Shown here: in pieces, positions 30,198-41,620 of the stretch
Layout: each line of letters begins with the position of its first letter
Numbering within the stretch: position 1 is the stretch's first letter
NCBI RefSeq assembly: GCF_000749845.1
Contig: NZ_JQHM01000003.1
Coordinates: forward strand, 1-64,000
DNA length: 64,000 bases
Direction of reading: 5' to 3'
Origin: Pectobacterium betavasculorum
GTDB taxonomy: Bacteria; Pseudomonadota; Gammaproteobacteria; Enterobacterales; Enterobacteriaceae
Translations under genes and position numbers: made by a program
Notes under the pieces: generated by a model
Seen by the model: the letters and a program-made list of their open reading frames with translations, nothing else
The model's database searches: none
Told to the model about the DNA's origin: nothing

Positions 30198-30935
30198 TTA
30201 TTGTGGTTTCAGCATGGCGATCATGAAGTCTTTCGCGCTTTCGACTTTGCCTTGCTGGATGGCAGCGGCAGGGTCGACGTGCTTCGGACACACTTCTGAG
30301 CAGTAGCCCACAAACGTACAGGACCAGACGCCGTTATTACCGTTCAACTGTGCCATACGCTCTTTCTTGCCGTGATCGCGGTTGTCCAGGTTATAACGGT
30401 GCGCCAGCGTAATCGCTGCCGGGCCGATGAACTCAGGATTCAGACCGAACTGCGGGCACGCCGCATAGCATAGACCGCAGTTAATACAGCCAGAGAATTG
30501 GTGATACTTCGCCATTTGCGCTGGTGTCTGCTTATTCGGGCCGTCAGCAGGTTTGCGATCGTTGCCGATGATATACGGTTTGATTGCTTCCAGACTCTCG
30601 ATGAAGTGGGTCATATCGACCACCAGATCGCGTTCAATAGGGAAATTGCCCAGCGCTTCGACCTTCAGACCTTTTGTGTAGTCACGCAAAAAGGTTTTAC
30701 AAGCCAATTTTGGGACATTATTCACCATCATGCCGCAGGAACCGCAAATCGCCATACGGCAGGACCAGCGATAGGAGAGGTCCGGTGCCAGGTTATCTTT
30801 GATATAACCCAGCGCGTCCAGCAAGGAAGTCTGCGTGTTGTATGGGACATCGAATGTCTCAAAATGCGGCTCGCTGTCCTGTTCAGGGTTGTAGCGCATG
30901 ACTTCCATTTTCAGGGTTTTGATCATCTCAGCCAT
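30198..30935 (-). CDS. frdB: Fumarate reductase iron-sulfur subunit
   Basis: 245-aa electron-transfer subunit. The [2Fe-2S] cysteines are in [13 protein letters not shown]...LAC, and the [4Fe-4S]/[3Fe-4S] cysteines in [14 protein letters not shown] and [17 protein letters not shown]. The start at [12 protein letters not shown] (complement 30935) overlaps the frdA stop by 8 bp, so translation is coupled. It carries electrons from menaquinol to FrdA. Confidence 0.97.
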   Translation of the reverse strand: MAEMIKTLKMEVMRYNPEQDSEPHFETFDVPYNTQTSLLDALGYIKDNLAPDLSYRWSCRMAICGSCGMMVNNVPKLACKTFLRDYTKGLKVEALGNFPIERDLVVDMTHFIESLEAIKPYIIGNDRKPADGPNKQTPAQMAKYHQFSGCINCGLCYAACPQFGLNPEFIGPAAITLAHRYNLDNRDHGKKERMAQLNGNNGVWSCTFVGYCSEVCPKHVDPAAAIQQGKVESAKDFMIAMLKPQ

Positions 30936-32724
30936 TCGCCTGCTCCTTCTTACTTGCTTCCTGAGCATCGCCTTCTGCACCGTATACGCGTTTGGCCGGT
31001 GGAAGCTTGGTAATCTTCACATCGCTATACTCCAGATGAGGTGCCCCTTCCGGGTTATAGAACGCCAGCGTATGCTTGAGGAAGTTAGCGTCATCACGCT
31101 CGGTGCAGCCGTCATCCAGACGCTGATGCGCGCCGCGAGATTCTTTACGGTTGATCGCCGAGTGCGCCATACATTCCGCAACATCCAGGCTGTGGCCTAG
31201 TTCAACGGTGTACAGCAGATCGGTGTTGAACACGCTGGAGCGGTCGGTGATTTTCACGCGTTTGAAGCGTTCCTTCAGCTCCGCCATCTTATCGACCGTT
31301 TTCTGCATCAGGTCGGTGGTACGGTAAATACCACAGCCTTCTTCCATCGACATGCCCATTTCGTCGCGGATTTTCGCCCAGCTTTCGGTGCCTTCCTGAT
31401 TCATCAGGTCATGCAGGCGCTGTTCGATATCGCGCGTTTGTGCATCCAGCGCTGTACCGTTGGCTGGTGCCGCCGCCTGTGCGCGTTGTACCGCATGCTC
31501 ACCCGCGACACGACCGAAGACCACCAGTTCAGCCAGCGAGTTGGAGCCAAGACGGTTCGCACCGTGCAGACCAACAGAAGAACATTCGCCGACCGCAAAC
31601 AGGCCTTTGATGCGGGTTTCGCAGTTTTGATCGGTTTCAATGCCACCCATCGTATAGTGCGCGGTAGGACGGATAGGAATCGGCTCTTTCACTGGATCGA
31701 CGCCGACATAGGCTTTTGCCAGTTCGCAGATGAACGGCAGACGTTCCAGCAGCTTCTTCTCGCCGAGGTGGCGCAGATCGAGATAAACCACATCGCCCAA
31801 TGGGGTTGAAACTGTGCGGCCTGCGCGCCATTCGTGCCAGAATGCTTGCGAGACTTTATCGCGTGGCCCCAGCTCCATGTATTTGTTTTTCGGTTGGCCC
31901 AGTGGTGTTTCCGGGCCCATGCCGTAGTCTTGCAGATAACGGTAGCCGTCTTTGTTGACCATGATGCCGCCTTCTCCGCGACAGCCTTCGGTCATCAGGA
32001 TTCCGGAGCCGGGCAAGCCGGTCGGGTGATACTGTACGAATTCCATATCGCGTAGCGGTATGCCGTGGCGGAACGCCATGCCCATACCATCGCCCGTTAC
32101 GATTCCGCCATTGGTGTTATAACGGTATACACGTCCTGCGCCGCCTGTCGCCAGTACTACAGCGTTAGCACGGATCTGAATCAGCGAACCTTCCATCATG
32201 TTGATGGCAACGAGGCCGCGAGCCTGACCGTCATCGACCAGAACGTCAAGGACAAAGTGCTCATCAAAACGTTGGATTTGTGGATATTTAAGGGATGTTT
32301 GGAACAGCGTATGCAGCATGTGGAAGCCGGTTTTATCGGCAGCAAACCAGGTGCGCTCGATCTTCATCCCACCAAAGCGGCGAACGTTGACTGAACCATC
32401 CGGTTTACGGCTCCAGGGGCAGCCCCACTGTTCCAGTTGAATCATCTCTTCCGGGCAGTGTTTGACGAAGTGCTCAACAACGTCTTGTTCACACAGCCAG
32501 TCGCCACCAGATACGGTGTCGTTGAAGTGATAATCGAAGCTATCGTGTTCCTGAGTCACCGCTGCCGATCCACCTTCTGCCGCCACGGTATGGCTACGCA
32601 TTGGATAGACTTTTGAGATCAGCGCTATTTTCAGTTGGGGGTTAGCTTCCGCAGCAGCTATTGCTGCTCGTAGGCCAGCACCCCCGGCCCCGATAATGGC
32701 CAAATCAGCATTAAAGGTTTGCAA
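30928..32724 (-). CDS. frdA: Fumarate reductase flavoprotein subunit
   Basis: 598-aa catalytic subunit reducing fumarate to succinate in anaerobic respiration. It has the N-terminal FAD site [10 protein letters not shown], the covalent FAD histidine in [10 protein letters not shown] (His45 with Met counted), and the active-site regions HPTGLPGSG and [10 protein letters not shown]. First gene of frdABCD. The 472-bp gap to divergent epmA (32725-33196) is AT-rich with no gene. TTGAT (minus strand, complement 32809-32813) could be half of an FNR site, but the other half is poor. Anaerobic FNR and NarL control is known in E. coli. Confidence 0.98.
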   Translation of the reverse strand: MQTFNADLAIIGAGGAGLRAAIAAAEANPQLKIALISKVYPMRSHTVAAEGGSAAVTQEHDSFDYHFNDTVSGGDWLCEQDVVEHFVKHCPEEMIQLEQWGCPWSRKPDGSVNVRRFGGMKIERTWFAADKTGFHMLHTLFQTSLKYPQIQRFDEHFVLDVLVDDGQARGLVAINMMEGSLIQIRANAVVLATGGAGRVYRYNTNGGIVTGDGMGMAFRHGIPLRDMEFVQYHPTGLPGSGILMTEGCRGEGGIMVNKDGYRYLQDYGMGPETPLGQPKNKYMELGPRDKVSQAFWHEWRAGRTVSTPLGDVVYLDLRHLGEKKLLERLPFICELAKAYVGVDPVKEPIPIRPTAHYTMGGIETDQNCETRIKGLFAVGECSSVGLHGANRLGSNSLAELVVFGRVAGEHAVQRAQAAAPANGTALDAQTRDIEQRLHDLMNQEGTESWAKIRDEMGMSMEEGCGIYRTTDLMQKTVDKMAELKERFKRVKITDRSSVFNTDLLYTVELGHSLDVAECMAHSAINRKESRGAHQRLDDGCTERDDANFLKHTLAFYNPEGAPHLEYSDVKITKLPPAKRVYGAEGDAQEASKKEQANG

Positions 32725-33196
32725 TGCATTCCTCCAGTTACTTAAGTTAATTAAGTTAAAATAAAAAAATAATATCTATTCATTCTGTCTTTAATATCCG
32801 AGCTTAATATCAAACCCGCTAGAAATTGTGTGATAGACGTATAAAGAATAGATAAACCTATAATTTTTGTGTGGGAATGATTATACCGAATTATAGGTAG
32901 GTGAAATTTGATGTGATCCTGCATTTTGTGGTTTTTTCAGCAAGTACCGTATTTATTGATAAAAACGTGATCGAAAGGCTTATTTACAGGGAAACAATGC
33001 TTTTATTTCTTTAATAACCCTTTTGAGAGGGATATAAGAAAATGATTCACTGGATATAATTTATGGATGCTCTCTTTTCGCCGTCCTTGAAAGGATAGGA
33101 CACGCCTTGTGGAAAAGCACATCTGGCTTTTTTCCGCTGGAAATTTGGGCTGATGCGGGTAGACTGCACCCCCTGTTTGACTTTGGAGTAAGAGCC

Positions 33197-34174
33197 ATGA
33201 GCGAGACGGCAAGTTGGCAACCTAGTGCTTCTGTCGCTAATTTGTTGAAACGAGCGTCGATAGTTGCCACTATTCGACGTTTCTTCACCGATCGTGGAGT
33301 GCTGGAAGTCGAAACGCCAGCGATGAGCCAGGCGACGGTAACGGATGTTTTCTTATGCCCGTTCCAAACCCGCTTTGTTGGCCCCGGTGCTGCGGATGGT
33401 ATGACGCTGTATTTGATGACCAGCCCGGAATACCATATGAAGCGTCTGCTGGCTGCTGGCAGCGGACCAATCTTTCAACTGTGTCGCAGCTTCCGCAATG
33501 AAGAATCTGGCCGACACCATAATCCAGAATTCACCATGCTGGAATGGTATCGCCCTCACTATGATATGTACCGTCTGATGAATGAGGTCGACGACCTTTT
33601 GCAGCAGGTACTGGATTGTGAAAGTGCGGAAATGCTCTCCTATCAGCAGGCATTTTTACGCCATCTGGAAATCGATCCTCTGTCTGTCGATAAAGCACAA
33701 CTGCGCGAAGCGGCAGAAAAACTCGGACTTGGCGATATCGCCTGTCGTGAAGACGATCGCGATTTACTGGTACAAATGCTGTTCACCTTCGGCGTTGAGC
33801 CGAACATCGGACGTGACAAGCCTGCATTTGTCTACCATTTCCCGGCCACGCAAGCCTCGCTGGCAGAGATTAGTTCGGAAGACCATCGCGTTGCCGAGCG
33901 TTTTGAAGTCTATTTTAAAGGGATGGAGCTGGCGAATGGCTTCCGCGAATTAACCGATGCTAATGAGCAGCGCCAGCGCTTCGAGCAGGATAACCGCAAG
34001 CGTGCAGCGCGTGGTCTGCCACAGCAGCCGATTGATGAAAACCTGCTGGCGGCGTTGAAACATGGTCTGCCAGAGTGTGCCGGTGTGGCGCTGGGCGTGG
34101 ATCGTTTGATCATGCTGACGCTGAATGCTGAGAAGCTGAGTGACGTGATTGCGTTCTCCGTAGAGCGTGCGTAG
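33197..34174 (+). CDS. epmA: EF-P--(R)-beta-lysine ligase EpmA
   Basis: Paralogue of the class II lysyl-tRNA synthetase catalytic core, without the anticodon-binding domain. It attaches beta-lysine to Lys34 of EF-P. Starting at ATG 33197 ([16 protein letters not shown] at 33185-33188) gives 325 aa, equal to E. coli. Class II motifs 2 and 3 are visible ([31 protein letters not shown]). An upstream in-frame ATG at 33107 adds 30 unrelated residues. Divergent from frdA; followed by its own terminator. Confidence 0.97.
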   Translation: MSETASWQPSASVANLLKRASIVATIRRFFTDRGVLEVETPAMSQATVTDVFLCPFQTRFVGPGAADGMTLYLMTSPEYHMKRLLAAGSGPIFQLCRSFRNEESGRHHNPEFTMLEWYRPHYDMYRLMNEVDDLLQQVLDCESAEMLSYQQAFLRHLEIDPLSVDKAQLREAAEKLGLGDIACREDDRDLLVQMLFTFGVEPNIGRDKPAFVYHFPATQASLAEISSEDHRVAERFEVYFKGMELANGFRELTDANEQRQRFEQDNRKRAARGLPQQPIDENLLAALKHGLPECAGVALGVDRLIMLTLNAEKLSDVIAFSVERA

Positions 34175-34202
34175 CCTTCCTTATAGAGTAACAATCCTGA
34201 TG

Positions 34203-34236
34203 CGGGCGGTGCCATATCTGGCCACCGCCCGTTTTC
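34203..34236 (+). terminator. epmA terminator
   Basis: CGGGCGGTG pairs with CACCGCCCG, with further pairing inside (CCA/TGG), and is followed by TTTTCCTCTTTT. It lies between convergent epmA and mscM. Confidence 0.85.
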
Positions 34237-34241
34237 CTCTT

Positions 34242-37200
34242 TTATAAGCTGCCCGGCGTCCTCTGCCGTGGCGTCAGCGTTTTTCCACTGCGCGACAGAT
34301 TGTCCATTTTCACCTGGAACGGTGGGAAAGGAAGCTCCAGATTGTGCTTGCGGTAGTTTTCCAGAATCAACTGATGTAGTTCGTGGCGCAACGGCATGCG
34401 GTGTCCCATTTCGGCAGCGAAAATACGCAATTCGAAAATCTGAAGACCCTGTTGCAGGTCGACCAGAAAGACTTCAGGCTCCGGCGTATCCAGAATCAAT
34501 GAACAACGCTTTACTGCATCCATCAATAGTTCCGTGACTTCCTGACTGTTCGCGTTTGCCGGTGCTGGTACCGTCATGACGACACGTGTGACAGAGTCCG
34601 ACAGCGACCAGTTGATAAATTGCTCGGTGATAAAGGCCTTGTTCGGCACGATGATCTCTTTGCGGTCCCAATCTGAAATGGTCGTCGCACGTGTGTTAAT
34701 GCGCATCACGCTGCCGGTGAGATCGCGGATTGTGACGGTATCGCCAATACGCATGGGTTTTTCAAACAGAATGATCAGGCCGGAGATAAAGTTGGCGAAG
34801 ATTTCCTGCATGCCGAATCCCAATCCCAGACCGAGAGCGGCAACGAGCCATTGTAGTTTCGACCATTCTATCCCGATAAGCGAGAAGCCCATCATGCAGC
34901 CGATTAACATCAGAATATACTTACTGATCGTGGTAATGGCGTAGCCGCTGCCCGGCGACAGATCCAGATGTTGCAGGATCGCCAGTTCCAACAGTGCGGG
35001 AAGATTACGTACCAGCTGTGCGGTAATAATGAAGATCAGAATCGCGATCAATACAGATCCCAGCGTAATCGCCTGCACGCTCTCCACGCCTTTAACCGTG
35101 CTGGACACATCCCACAGGCTGATATTCTCCAGAAACGCGAAGGCCGAGTGGATTTCTGACCACAGCGCGATCACCGAAACCAGTGCGATCAGCGTCAGAA
35201 TGGATCGTACCAACTGCAAGGATTTGGCGCTGATGGCATCCAGATCGACGACGGGTTCTTCCACCGCTTCCGAGCTGCTTTCATGGGATGACGCAGACTG
35301 CGTATCTTCTTCACCTTTGGCACGCTGTGCCAGAATTTCCGAACGTCGTTGCTTGGCGCGGTCGAAGGCGATGCGACGTCGCTGAATCAGCATCCAGCGG
35401 CGAATAATGTGGTAAACCACCAGCAGGAAGAACCAGATGGAGACGGAGGTTTCCAGTCGCGCTAACAGCGCCTGTGCGGTCGCCAGATAGCCGATGCATG
35501 AGGCCAGTGCGGCAACGAGTGGCACACCGATCAGGATGTTCCACATCGCACGGTTAACAGAGTTTTCTCCCGAGCCTTCTTTATCCAGATACAACGGGAT
35601 ACCGGCGCGTTTTAATCCGGCGGTGACCAGACTCAACGCCATACAGAGAAGGATGAAGCAGAGTCGCCCCAGCGTGCTGGAGAACTCGCGATCGTTGAGT
35701 TTATCGAAAGTAATCAGCGCCATAATCAGCGGCACGATAAAGGCGATGGAAAGACGATAATAGCGCATCGCTCTGGCTACGCGTTCCGGCGACCAGCGGA
35801 AGTGGACAATGAACAACCCCTGCGGATGCGAGAAGGAGGCGCTGATCATCACCAGCCACATCAATGGCACAGTAGCGGTCACGCTGTCGCCGATGGCAAC
35901 AGCAATCGGGTAAGGCCAGGCGTTTTGCAGCCCATAGCCAAGTGCTGCCCAAAGCACAGGCAGCGGCAGGGCGGTAAGGATGGACCAGAATACCGTCCGC
36001 AGCGTCAGCATGAAGTGATCGAGCGTGACCTTGCCGACACGGCTGCTGGCACGTTCCATAAATGCATGATAGTGACGGCGGGAACTGATGCTGAAGCCAA
36101 CCAACAGCAACGCACCCAGCAGCGGCAGCACGGTTTCCTGACTGGTCACCATCATTACGAGTGCGCTACCCATCTGCGTCAACGTATCCAGCGACAGCAG
36201 GCGCGTCAGATCCTGCACCAGCTTGAGCGGATAGGAGAATGTTACGGGTTCAACATCAGCAACCCAGAACAGATCGCGGTGGGCCGCTTCGCGTGTTTCG
36301 GTTAATGCATCCGCCAGCTGGTTATTGGCGACTTTGAGTTTGGTGAGTTCGAGTATCTGTGAGTCACAGCCGGAAATCAGTGAAGTCAGCAGATCGCGCT
36401 GGGTACGCATCTGATCGGTCAGAATTCGCAACTGTGCACTGGTCAGCGGATCGCCATTATCCTGTTTAGCGCTATCAAGATCTTGCGGTTTATTGATCAG
36501 GTCTTCGAAGTGCAAGCGCTGTACACGCAGTTGCGCCATATCGCTGTCCAGCAACTGTGGCTTGGGCATTTCAGGCAGGCGGGCGATCTGTGCCCGTAAC
36601 GTTTCCCCCAATATCGGTGAGACACCGAGCCACTGCGCCTGTTCGCGAATGGTGCTTAGCGCCTGACGAACCTGAATAGTATGCGTTGCTGCCTGACGCT
36701 GCTGAGAAGCGATAAGATCCATCCGCTGCGCCTGTTGATTCAGCGCGACGGATAGCTCGCGGTTAACCTGTAGCTGCTTGCTGATAACGGTGGGTAAATC
36801 GCCACTTTGTTCAGCGAGAAACTCTGTGCGTTCTAACGCTTGTTCGGCTTCACGCTGACGCAGGTTGTTGAGTCGGCTGCGTAAATCCTGTTGCAGTAGA
36901 TCCAGCCTGTCGTGACGCTTTTTATATAGCTCGACGCGTAAACGTGACAGCTCCTGACGGTTGCTAGCTGAAAGCTGCGCCAACTCCAGTTCATCCACTC
37001 GGCTTTTGCGCAGTGCGGATTCGGCCTGAAGCGCGGCGAGTTGCGCTTGCCCCAGCGGAGTAGCGGGCGTGCCGAGAGACTGAATACGGCGTTCCGCATC
37101 GCTTTGCATGCGGCTGGCTTCCGTTTGCTGTTGCGGAAGCTGACTCAGTGAATCGCCGATTTCCCGCAGCCGATCCTGTTCCTGCTGAAGCTGGCGAGCC

Positions 37201-37565
37201 TGCTCCAACAACTGACTGCTCGTTTGCAGTAACTGCTGTTCGAGATCGTTGCTGGAGAGACTTTCTGAAATTGACTGCGGCTTTCCTTCTTCGGCATTAA
37301 GCTGGCGACGCAGCTCCTGAACGAACTTGGGGAAATCATCAATGACGCGTTGATACTGTGTGGCGCGTTCCTGCGCCTCTTTACGATCCTGTAAGGTATT
37401 CAGCGCAGCCTGATATTCCTCGACGATTTTCGCCTGATCGGCTGCACCTTTATTGGCTTCAGCCTGCTGTAGCTGCTGGCGTAACTGTGCCTCATTGGGC
37501 GCAGTGGCAGCCAACGCGGCAGTCGATAATAAGCATCCCAGAAGAAAAGTCAGAATCAAACGCAC
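34242..37565 (-). CDS. mscM: Mechanosensitive channel MscM (YjeP)
   Basis: 1107 aa, the same as E. coli. Signal peptide (LILTFLLGCLLSTAALA), a large periplasmic coiled-coil region (about residues 20-450, rich in Q, E, L and R), a block of membrane helices (about 480-900), then the MscS core (LQWLVAALGLGLGFGMQEIFANF, GDTVTIRDLTGSV, IVPNKAFITEQFINWS). It gives mini-conductance activity on hypo-osmotic shock. Followed on the same strand by 54 bp after psd, so psd-mscM is an operon as in E. coli. Confidence 0.96.
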   Translation of the reverse strand: MRLILTFLLGCLLSTAALAATAPNEAQLRQQLQQAEANKGAADQAKIVEEYQAALNTLQDRKEAQERATQYQRVIDDFPKFVQELRRQLNAEEGKPQSISESLSSNDLEQQLLQTSSQLLEQARQLQQEQDRLREIGDSLSQLPQQQTEASRMQSDAERRIQSLGTPATPLGQAQLAALQAESALRKSRVDELELAQLSASNRQELSRLRVELYKKRHDRLDLLQQDLRSRLNNLRQREAEQALERTEFLAEQSGDLPTVISKQLQVNRELSVALNQQAQRMDLIASQQRQAATHTIQVRQALSTIREQAQWLGVSPILGETLRAQIARLPEMPKPQLLDSDMAQLRVQRLHFEDLINKPQDLDSAKQDNGDPLTSAQLRILTDQMRTQRDLLTSLISGCDSQILELTKLKVANNQLADALTETREAAHRDLFWVADVEPVTFSYPLKLVQDLTRLLSLDTLTQMGSALVMMVTSQETVLPLLGALLLVGFSISSRRHYHAFMERASSRVGKVTLDHFMLTLRTVFWSILTALPLPVLWAALGYGLQNAWPYPIAVAIGDSVTATVPLMWLVMISASFSHPQGLFIVHFRWSPERVARAMRYYRLSIAFIVPLIMALITFDKLNDREFSSTLGRLCFILLCMALSLVTAGLKRAGIPLYLDKEGSGENSVNRAMWNILIGVPLVAALASCIGYLATAQALLARLETSVSIWFFLLVVYHIIRRWMLIQRRRIAFDRAKQRRSEILAQRAKGEEDTQSASSHESSSEAVEEPVVDLDAISAKSLQLVRSILTLIALVSVIALWSEIHSAFAFLENISLWDVSSTVKGVESVQAITLGSVLIAILIFIITAQLVRNLPALLELAILQHLDLSPGSGYAITTISKYILMLIGCMMGFSLIGIEWSKLQWLVAALGLGLGFGMQEIFANFISGLIILFEKPMRIGDTVTIRDLTGSVMRINTRATTISDWDRKEIIVPNKAFITEQFINWSLSDSVTRVVMTVPAPANANSQEVTELLMDAVKRCSLILDTPEPEVFLVDLQQGLQIFELRIFAAEMGHRMPLRHELHQLILENYRKHNLELPFPPFQVKMDNLSRSGKTLTPRQRTPGSL

Positions 37566-37619
37566 GTTAGCTACCTTTTACAAACAACACTTTTACAAGC
37601 GACTAAAGTCGGACATTAT

Positions 37620-38648
37620 TTACGGCGCATCGGGCTTGTGGCCCGTTTGACCGGATAGTTCTGCCACAGGATTTTTCCCGTCAGCCTGAACAGGCTCAGA
37701 CGTTACAGCGACAGACGGTTGTACTGCGTCGTTTTCTTCCAGCTCGGTTCCTTCCGGGAAGACAACGGGCGTTTGCTCATCCTGACGGACTTCGGCAAAC
37801 GGTTCACCCATACGCGTCACGCTCAGGGTATTCAGATGGGCAGCAAACTGGAGATGATTGCCTGCGGCAAACAGGTTAATCACGGTTGAGCCCAGCTTGA
37901 AGCGCCCCATTTCTTCGCCTTTCGCCAGCACGACTGCGCCTTCTTCACCCGCTTGCGGGTAAGTCCAGCGCTTGATGATACCTTCGCGCGGTGGCGTCAC
38001 CACGTCTGCCCACACGGTTTCGATGCTACCGACAATGGTCGCTCCCACCAGAATCTGCGCCAACGGACCAAACTCAGTATCAAACAGGCAAATGACGCGT
38101 TCGTTACGCGCAAACAGATTCGGCACATTATCTGCCGTCAGCAGGTTGACGGAGAACAAGTCGCCTGGGACGTAAATCATTTCGCGCAGTACGCCGTCGC
38201 ACGGCATGTGCAGGCGGTGATAATCACGCGGCGAAAGATAAATGGTGGCAAACAGGCCGTCGCGGAACAGATCGGCCATCACATAGTTGCCAGCCAGTAG
38301 CGCTTCCAGCGTGTAGTCGTGGCTCTTAGCCTGAATCAGTTTGCCGTCGGTAATCGGGCCAAACTGCGATAGCACGCCGTCTGCGGGCTGCACCAGACGA
38401 TGCGCATGCGGATCGACAGGGCGAATGCCAGGACGCAGCGCGCGAACGAAAAATTCGTTAAACGTGCGATAGGAAGCGGTATCTGGTTGCAACGCTTCCT
38501 GCATGTTGACGTTGTATTGGCGGATAAACAGATCGATCACCAGCTTGGTGAGTTTCCCCGCACGCTTGTTTGCTCCCCAGCCCGCTAAGCGGGTCATCCA
38601 GATCTTGGGAAGCCAATACTGTAATTTGATTTTGATACTATCCAGCAC
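37620..38648 (-). CDS. psd: Phosphatidylserine decarboxylase
   Basis: Makes phosphatidylethanolamine at the inner membrane. It has 342 aa (E. coli 322), with a longer acidic C-terminal tail. The LGST self-cleavage motif is at residues 252-255; cleavage between Gly253 and Ser254 makes the pyruvoyl group. [14 protein letters not shown] and HMPC motifs are intact. First gene of psd-mscM. A 15-bp tandem repeat lies upstream. Confidence 0.97.
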   Translation of the reverse strand: MLDSIKIKLQYWLPKIWMTRLAGWGANKRAGKLTKLVIDLFIRQYNVNMQEALQPDTASYRTFNEFFVRALRPGIRPVDPHAHRLVQPADGVLSQFGPITDGKLIQAKSHDYTLEALLAGNYVMADLFRDGLFATIYLSPRDYHRLHMPCDGVLREMIYVPGDLFSVNLLTADNVPNLFARNERVICLFDTEFGPLAQILVGATIVGSIETVWADVVTPPREGIIKRWTYPQAGEEGAVVLAKGEEMGRFKLGSTVINLFAAGNHLQFAAHLNTLSVTRMGEPFAEVRQDEQTPVVFPEGTELEENDAVQPSVAVTSEPVQADGKNPVAELSGQTGHKPDAP

Positions 38649-38686
38649 AGTGAGCCTCTTGGATTAATAGTGCGCCATAAAACAGT

Positions 38687-38736
38687 GCTTCACAAAACAA
38701 AGCTTCACAAAACAAAGCTTCACAAAACAAAGCTTC
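38687..38736. repeat. 15-bp tandem repeat between rsgA and psd
   Basis: GCTTCACAAAACAAA is repeated exactly three times (38687-38731) plus a 5-base partial fourth unit. It lies 39 bp upstream of psd in the rsgA-psd gap, which also contains the psd promoter region. Copy number could vary between strains. Confidence 0.9.
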
Positions 38737-38838
38737 CAGGGGAACACGCTGGACACCGCCGACGGTAACCTAGAAAGAAGGTGAGCGGATTCACTTACCT
38801 TCAAAGGGGGCGCATTGTACCGACGGTCATGATAAATG

Positions 38839-39888
38839 TCAGTTATCTGTATCTGAAAAGCCTTTACGTGTTTTTACTTGCGCCATGCTTTCCAGAATCC
38901 GGTGATAGTTATCAAAGCGCTCTCTAGCAATATCTCCGCGTTCACGTGCGGCATTAATCGCGCAGCCCGGATCGTTTTCATGTTTACAGTCGCGGAACTT
39001 ACATGAACCGATGTATTCCCGTAACTCAATGAAACCACTAGTAACCTGCTCTGGTTCCAGATGCCATAGGCCAAATTCGCGTACGCCCGGTGAGTCGATG
39101 ACGTCGCCGCCGTGCGGGAAGTGATAAAGCCGGGAGGCAGTGGTGGTGTGTTGTCCCAATCCTGAGTTATCGGAAACCTCATTTACCAGAATGCGTTCTT
39201 CACCTAGCGCAAGTAGCGCGTTAAGCAGGCTGGATTTCCCTACGCCTGATTGTCCGGCGAAAATACTGATACGGTCAGTGAGTGCTTGCTCCAGTTCGGA
39301 AATACCCTGTTGGGTATGGCTGGAAACCATTAACACGCGATACTTGAGCGCGCGGTAAATATCCATCGATTTATCAACTAACTGGCGGGATTTGTCATCC
39401 AACAGGTCAATTTTATTCAGCACGATAAGCGGTTCGATCTCCAGCGTTTCGCAGGCGACCAGATAGCGATCGATGATGTTCAGCGACAGTTCGGGCAAGA
39501 TCGCTGAGACGATCACGATCTGATCGATATTGGCGGCGATCGGTTTAATGCCATCGTAATAGTCGGGGCGTGTCAGGACTGAATGACGAGGATGAACGGC
39601 TTCCACGATCCCGCTGATGCCAGCGAGCGATTCATGGCCGGGACGCCAGACGACGCGGTCGCCCGTTACCAGCGATGAAATGGTCCGACGAATGTTGCAG
39701 CGATGCACTACGCCATCAGTGGCTTCTATATCGGCATGCATACCGAATCGGCTGATGATGATGCCTTCCTGTGCATCTCCCAGTTGGCTATCTTCCCATT
39801 CGACTTTGCTTTCCGTTTTTTTCAGGCGACGCTGGTGGTTTGCGCTAACCCGACGCTGCTGACCTTTCGACAGTTTCTTTTTGCTCAC
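38839..39888 (-). CDS. rsgA: Ribosome-associated GTPase RsgA
   Basis: Late 30S-subunit assembly GTPase of 349 aa. N-terminal OB fold, then a circularly permuted GTPase domain in the order G4 (LNKIDLL), G5, G1 (GQSGVGKSS) and G3 (DSPGVREFG). The C-terminal zinc finger has Cys/His ligands in [14 protein letters not shown]. The basic N-terminus ([22 protein letters not shown]) binds rRNA. Divergent from orn, with an ERIC element in between. Confidence 0.97.
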   Translation of the reverse strand: MSKKKLSKGQQRRVSANHQRRLKKTESKVEWEDSQLGDAQEGIIISRFGMHADIEATDGVVHRCNIRRTISSLVTGDRVVWRPGHESLAGISGIVEAVHPRHSVLTRPDYYDGIKPIAANIDQIVIVSAILPELSLNIIDRYLVACETLEIEPLIVLNKIDLLDDKSRQLVDKSMDIYRALKYRVLMVSSHTQQGISELEQALTDRISIFAGQSGVGKSSLLNALLALGEERILVNEVSDNSGLGQHTTTASRLYHFPHGGDVIDSPGVREFGLWHLEPEQVTSGFIELREYIGSCKFRDCKHENDPGCAINAARERGDIARERFDNYHRILESMAQVKTRKGFSDTDN

Positions 39889-39954
39889 TGAGCCTCACTT
39901 AAGACGATTTATCGTTCACGGCAGTGCGTTATCGCCCGCTGTGTTTTAACAGAC

Positions 39955-40082
<128 letters not shown>

Positions 40083-40195
40083 ATACACCCTATTTGATTT
40101 TAATTAACTGATACCACCTTGTCGGTATCAGCATTGAGATTGATACTGGTATCCTTGTATCGAAGACAGGGCACAATGCAACAGGAATTCCCACG

Positions 40196-40738
40196 ATGGT
40201 AGATGAAAATAACCTGATCTGGATCGATCTTGAGATGACCGGCCTGAACCCGGATCACGATCGCATTATTGAGATCGCAACATTAGTTACGGATGCAAAT
40301 CTGAACGTGTTGGCCGAAGGACCGGTACTGGCCGTGCATCAGTCGGATAGCCAACTGGCGTTGATGGATGACTGGAATGTGCGCACGCACGGTGCCAGCG
40401 GCTTGACGGATCGTGTCAAAGCCAGCACTGCGGATGAACGTGCCGCCGAGCTGGAAACGCTGGCGTTTCTACAAAAATGGGTACCGGCGGGTAAATCACC
40501 GATCTGCGGCAACAGCATTGGTCAGGATCGCCGCTTCCTATTCCGCTATATGCCAGAGCTGGAAGCCTACTTCCATTACCGCTATCTGGATGTCAGCACG
40601 CTCAAAGAGCTGGCGCGACGCTGGAAGCCGGAAATCATGGCGGGTTTTAAGAAGCAAGGCACGCATCAGGCGATGGACGACATTCGTGAATCACTGGCGG
40701 AACTGGCCTATTACCGTGAGAATTTTCTGCGGCTGTAG
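40196..40738 (+). CDS. orn: Oligoribonuclease
   Basis: 3'-5' exoribonuclease that degrades di- to penta-ribonucleotides, including pGpG from c-di-GMP breakdown. It has 180 aa. DEDDh residues: IDLEMTGL (Asp, Glu), [10 protein letters not shown] (Asp) and [10 protein letters not shown] (His, Asp). ATG 40196 follows AGGA at 40183-40186. Followed by the tRNA-Gly genes as in E. coli. Confidence 0.97.
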   Translation: MVDENNLIWIDLEMTGLNPDHDRIIEIATLVTDANLNVLAEGPVLAVHQSDSQLALMDDWNVRTHGASGLTDRVKASTADERAAELETLAFLQKWVPAGKSPICGNSIGQDRRFLFRYMPELEAYFHYRYLDVSTLKELARRWKPEIMAGFKKQGTHQAMDDIRESLAELAYYRENFLRL

Positions 40739-40842
40739 GTTAATCAAGACGGTTAGGGCGTGATGTGCCGCGCGATTTTGCTGTTATTTACGCCATGATG
40801 TCGGTTTTATCAGCAGTCAGACGATTTTTCATTTTCGGGGGC

Positions 40843-40870
40843 TTGCGGTTAAACGGATTTCTCGTATAAT
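40843..40870 (+). promoter_or_regulatory. Promoter of the tRNA-Gly pair
   Basis: TTGCGG (-35, 40843-40848) and TATAAT (-10, 40865-40870) are 16 bp apart and are followed by a GC-rich discriminator GCGCACCCC typical of stringently controlled stable-RNA promoters. The first tRNA begins 65 bp downstream. Confidence 0.8.
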
Positions 40871-40934
40871 GCGCACCCCATACCGATGAAGAATTTCAAT
40901 TAAAGAACTTCAACATTGTATGTAGATTTCCCGA

Positions 40935-41010
<76 letters not shown>

Positions 41011-41086
41011 AATTTTATCACTGTTTGTTACCATACAAGCCGTGTGCAGTAATCAGACGTAACGCCTGTTATTGTCTGTCCGATAT

Positions 41087-41162
<76 letters not shown>

Positions 41163-41620
41163 ATCTTTTAGTTTCTTTCTTTAATTCAGTATCCTTTTCT
41201 CTGTTGATGTATAAACGCCGCTAAAGGCTTTCTGCTTTCTTCATCGCCTAAGAAATCCATGTTGTACGCTGGGTTATATCTCTGGGCTGTGCCTTGATCG
41301 TTGATATCGTAGATAAATCACTTTATTAAATACTTAGTCTGGTTATATTTATTCTGATTCCTGTTTCTATTTTATTTTTATGTCGGTTTGATTTTGACGT
41401 AATATTAAAATTTGACTATGTTTATAACCAGAATGCATTTATAAAAATCACATCGTTTAAAATGACCAAGATTGTTATTTTTTTAGTAATTTTTTCTATT
41501 CGACGCTATCTGGGGAGTGTTATTTAAACTCCATGAGGAATTTCGGTTATTTATTTAATAAATAATGGATTGTTATCATGGATCATATGGTTATCCCTAC
41601 AGATAAAAGAGGATGGAAAA

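Noticed and set aside
32801-32813. FNR site upstream of frdA
   Set aside because: One half-site (TTGAT) fits but the other does not; too weak to list as a feature.
38687-38736. CRISPR-like repeats
   Set aside because: The units are directly adjacent, with no spacers, so this is a simple tandem repeat. No CRISPR array was seen in the window.
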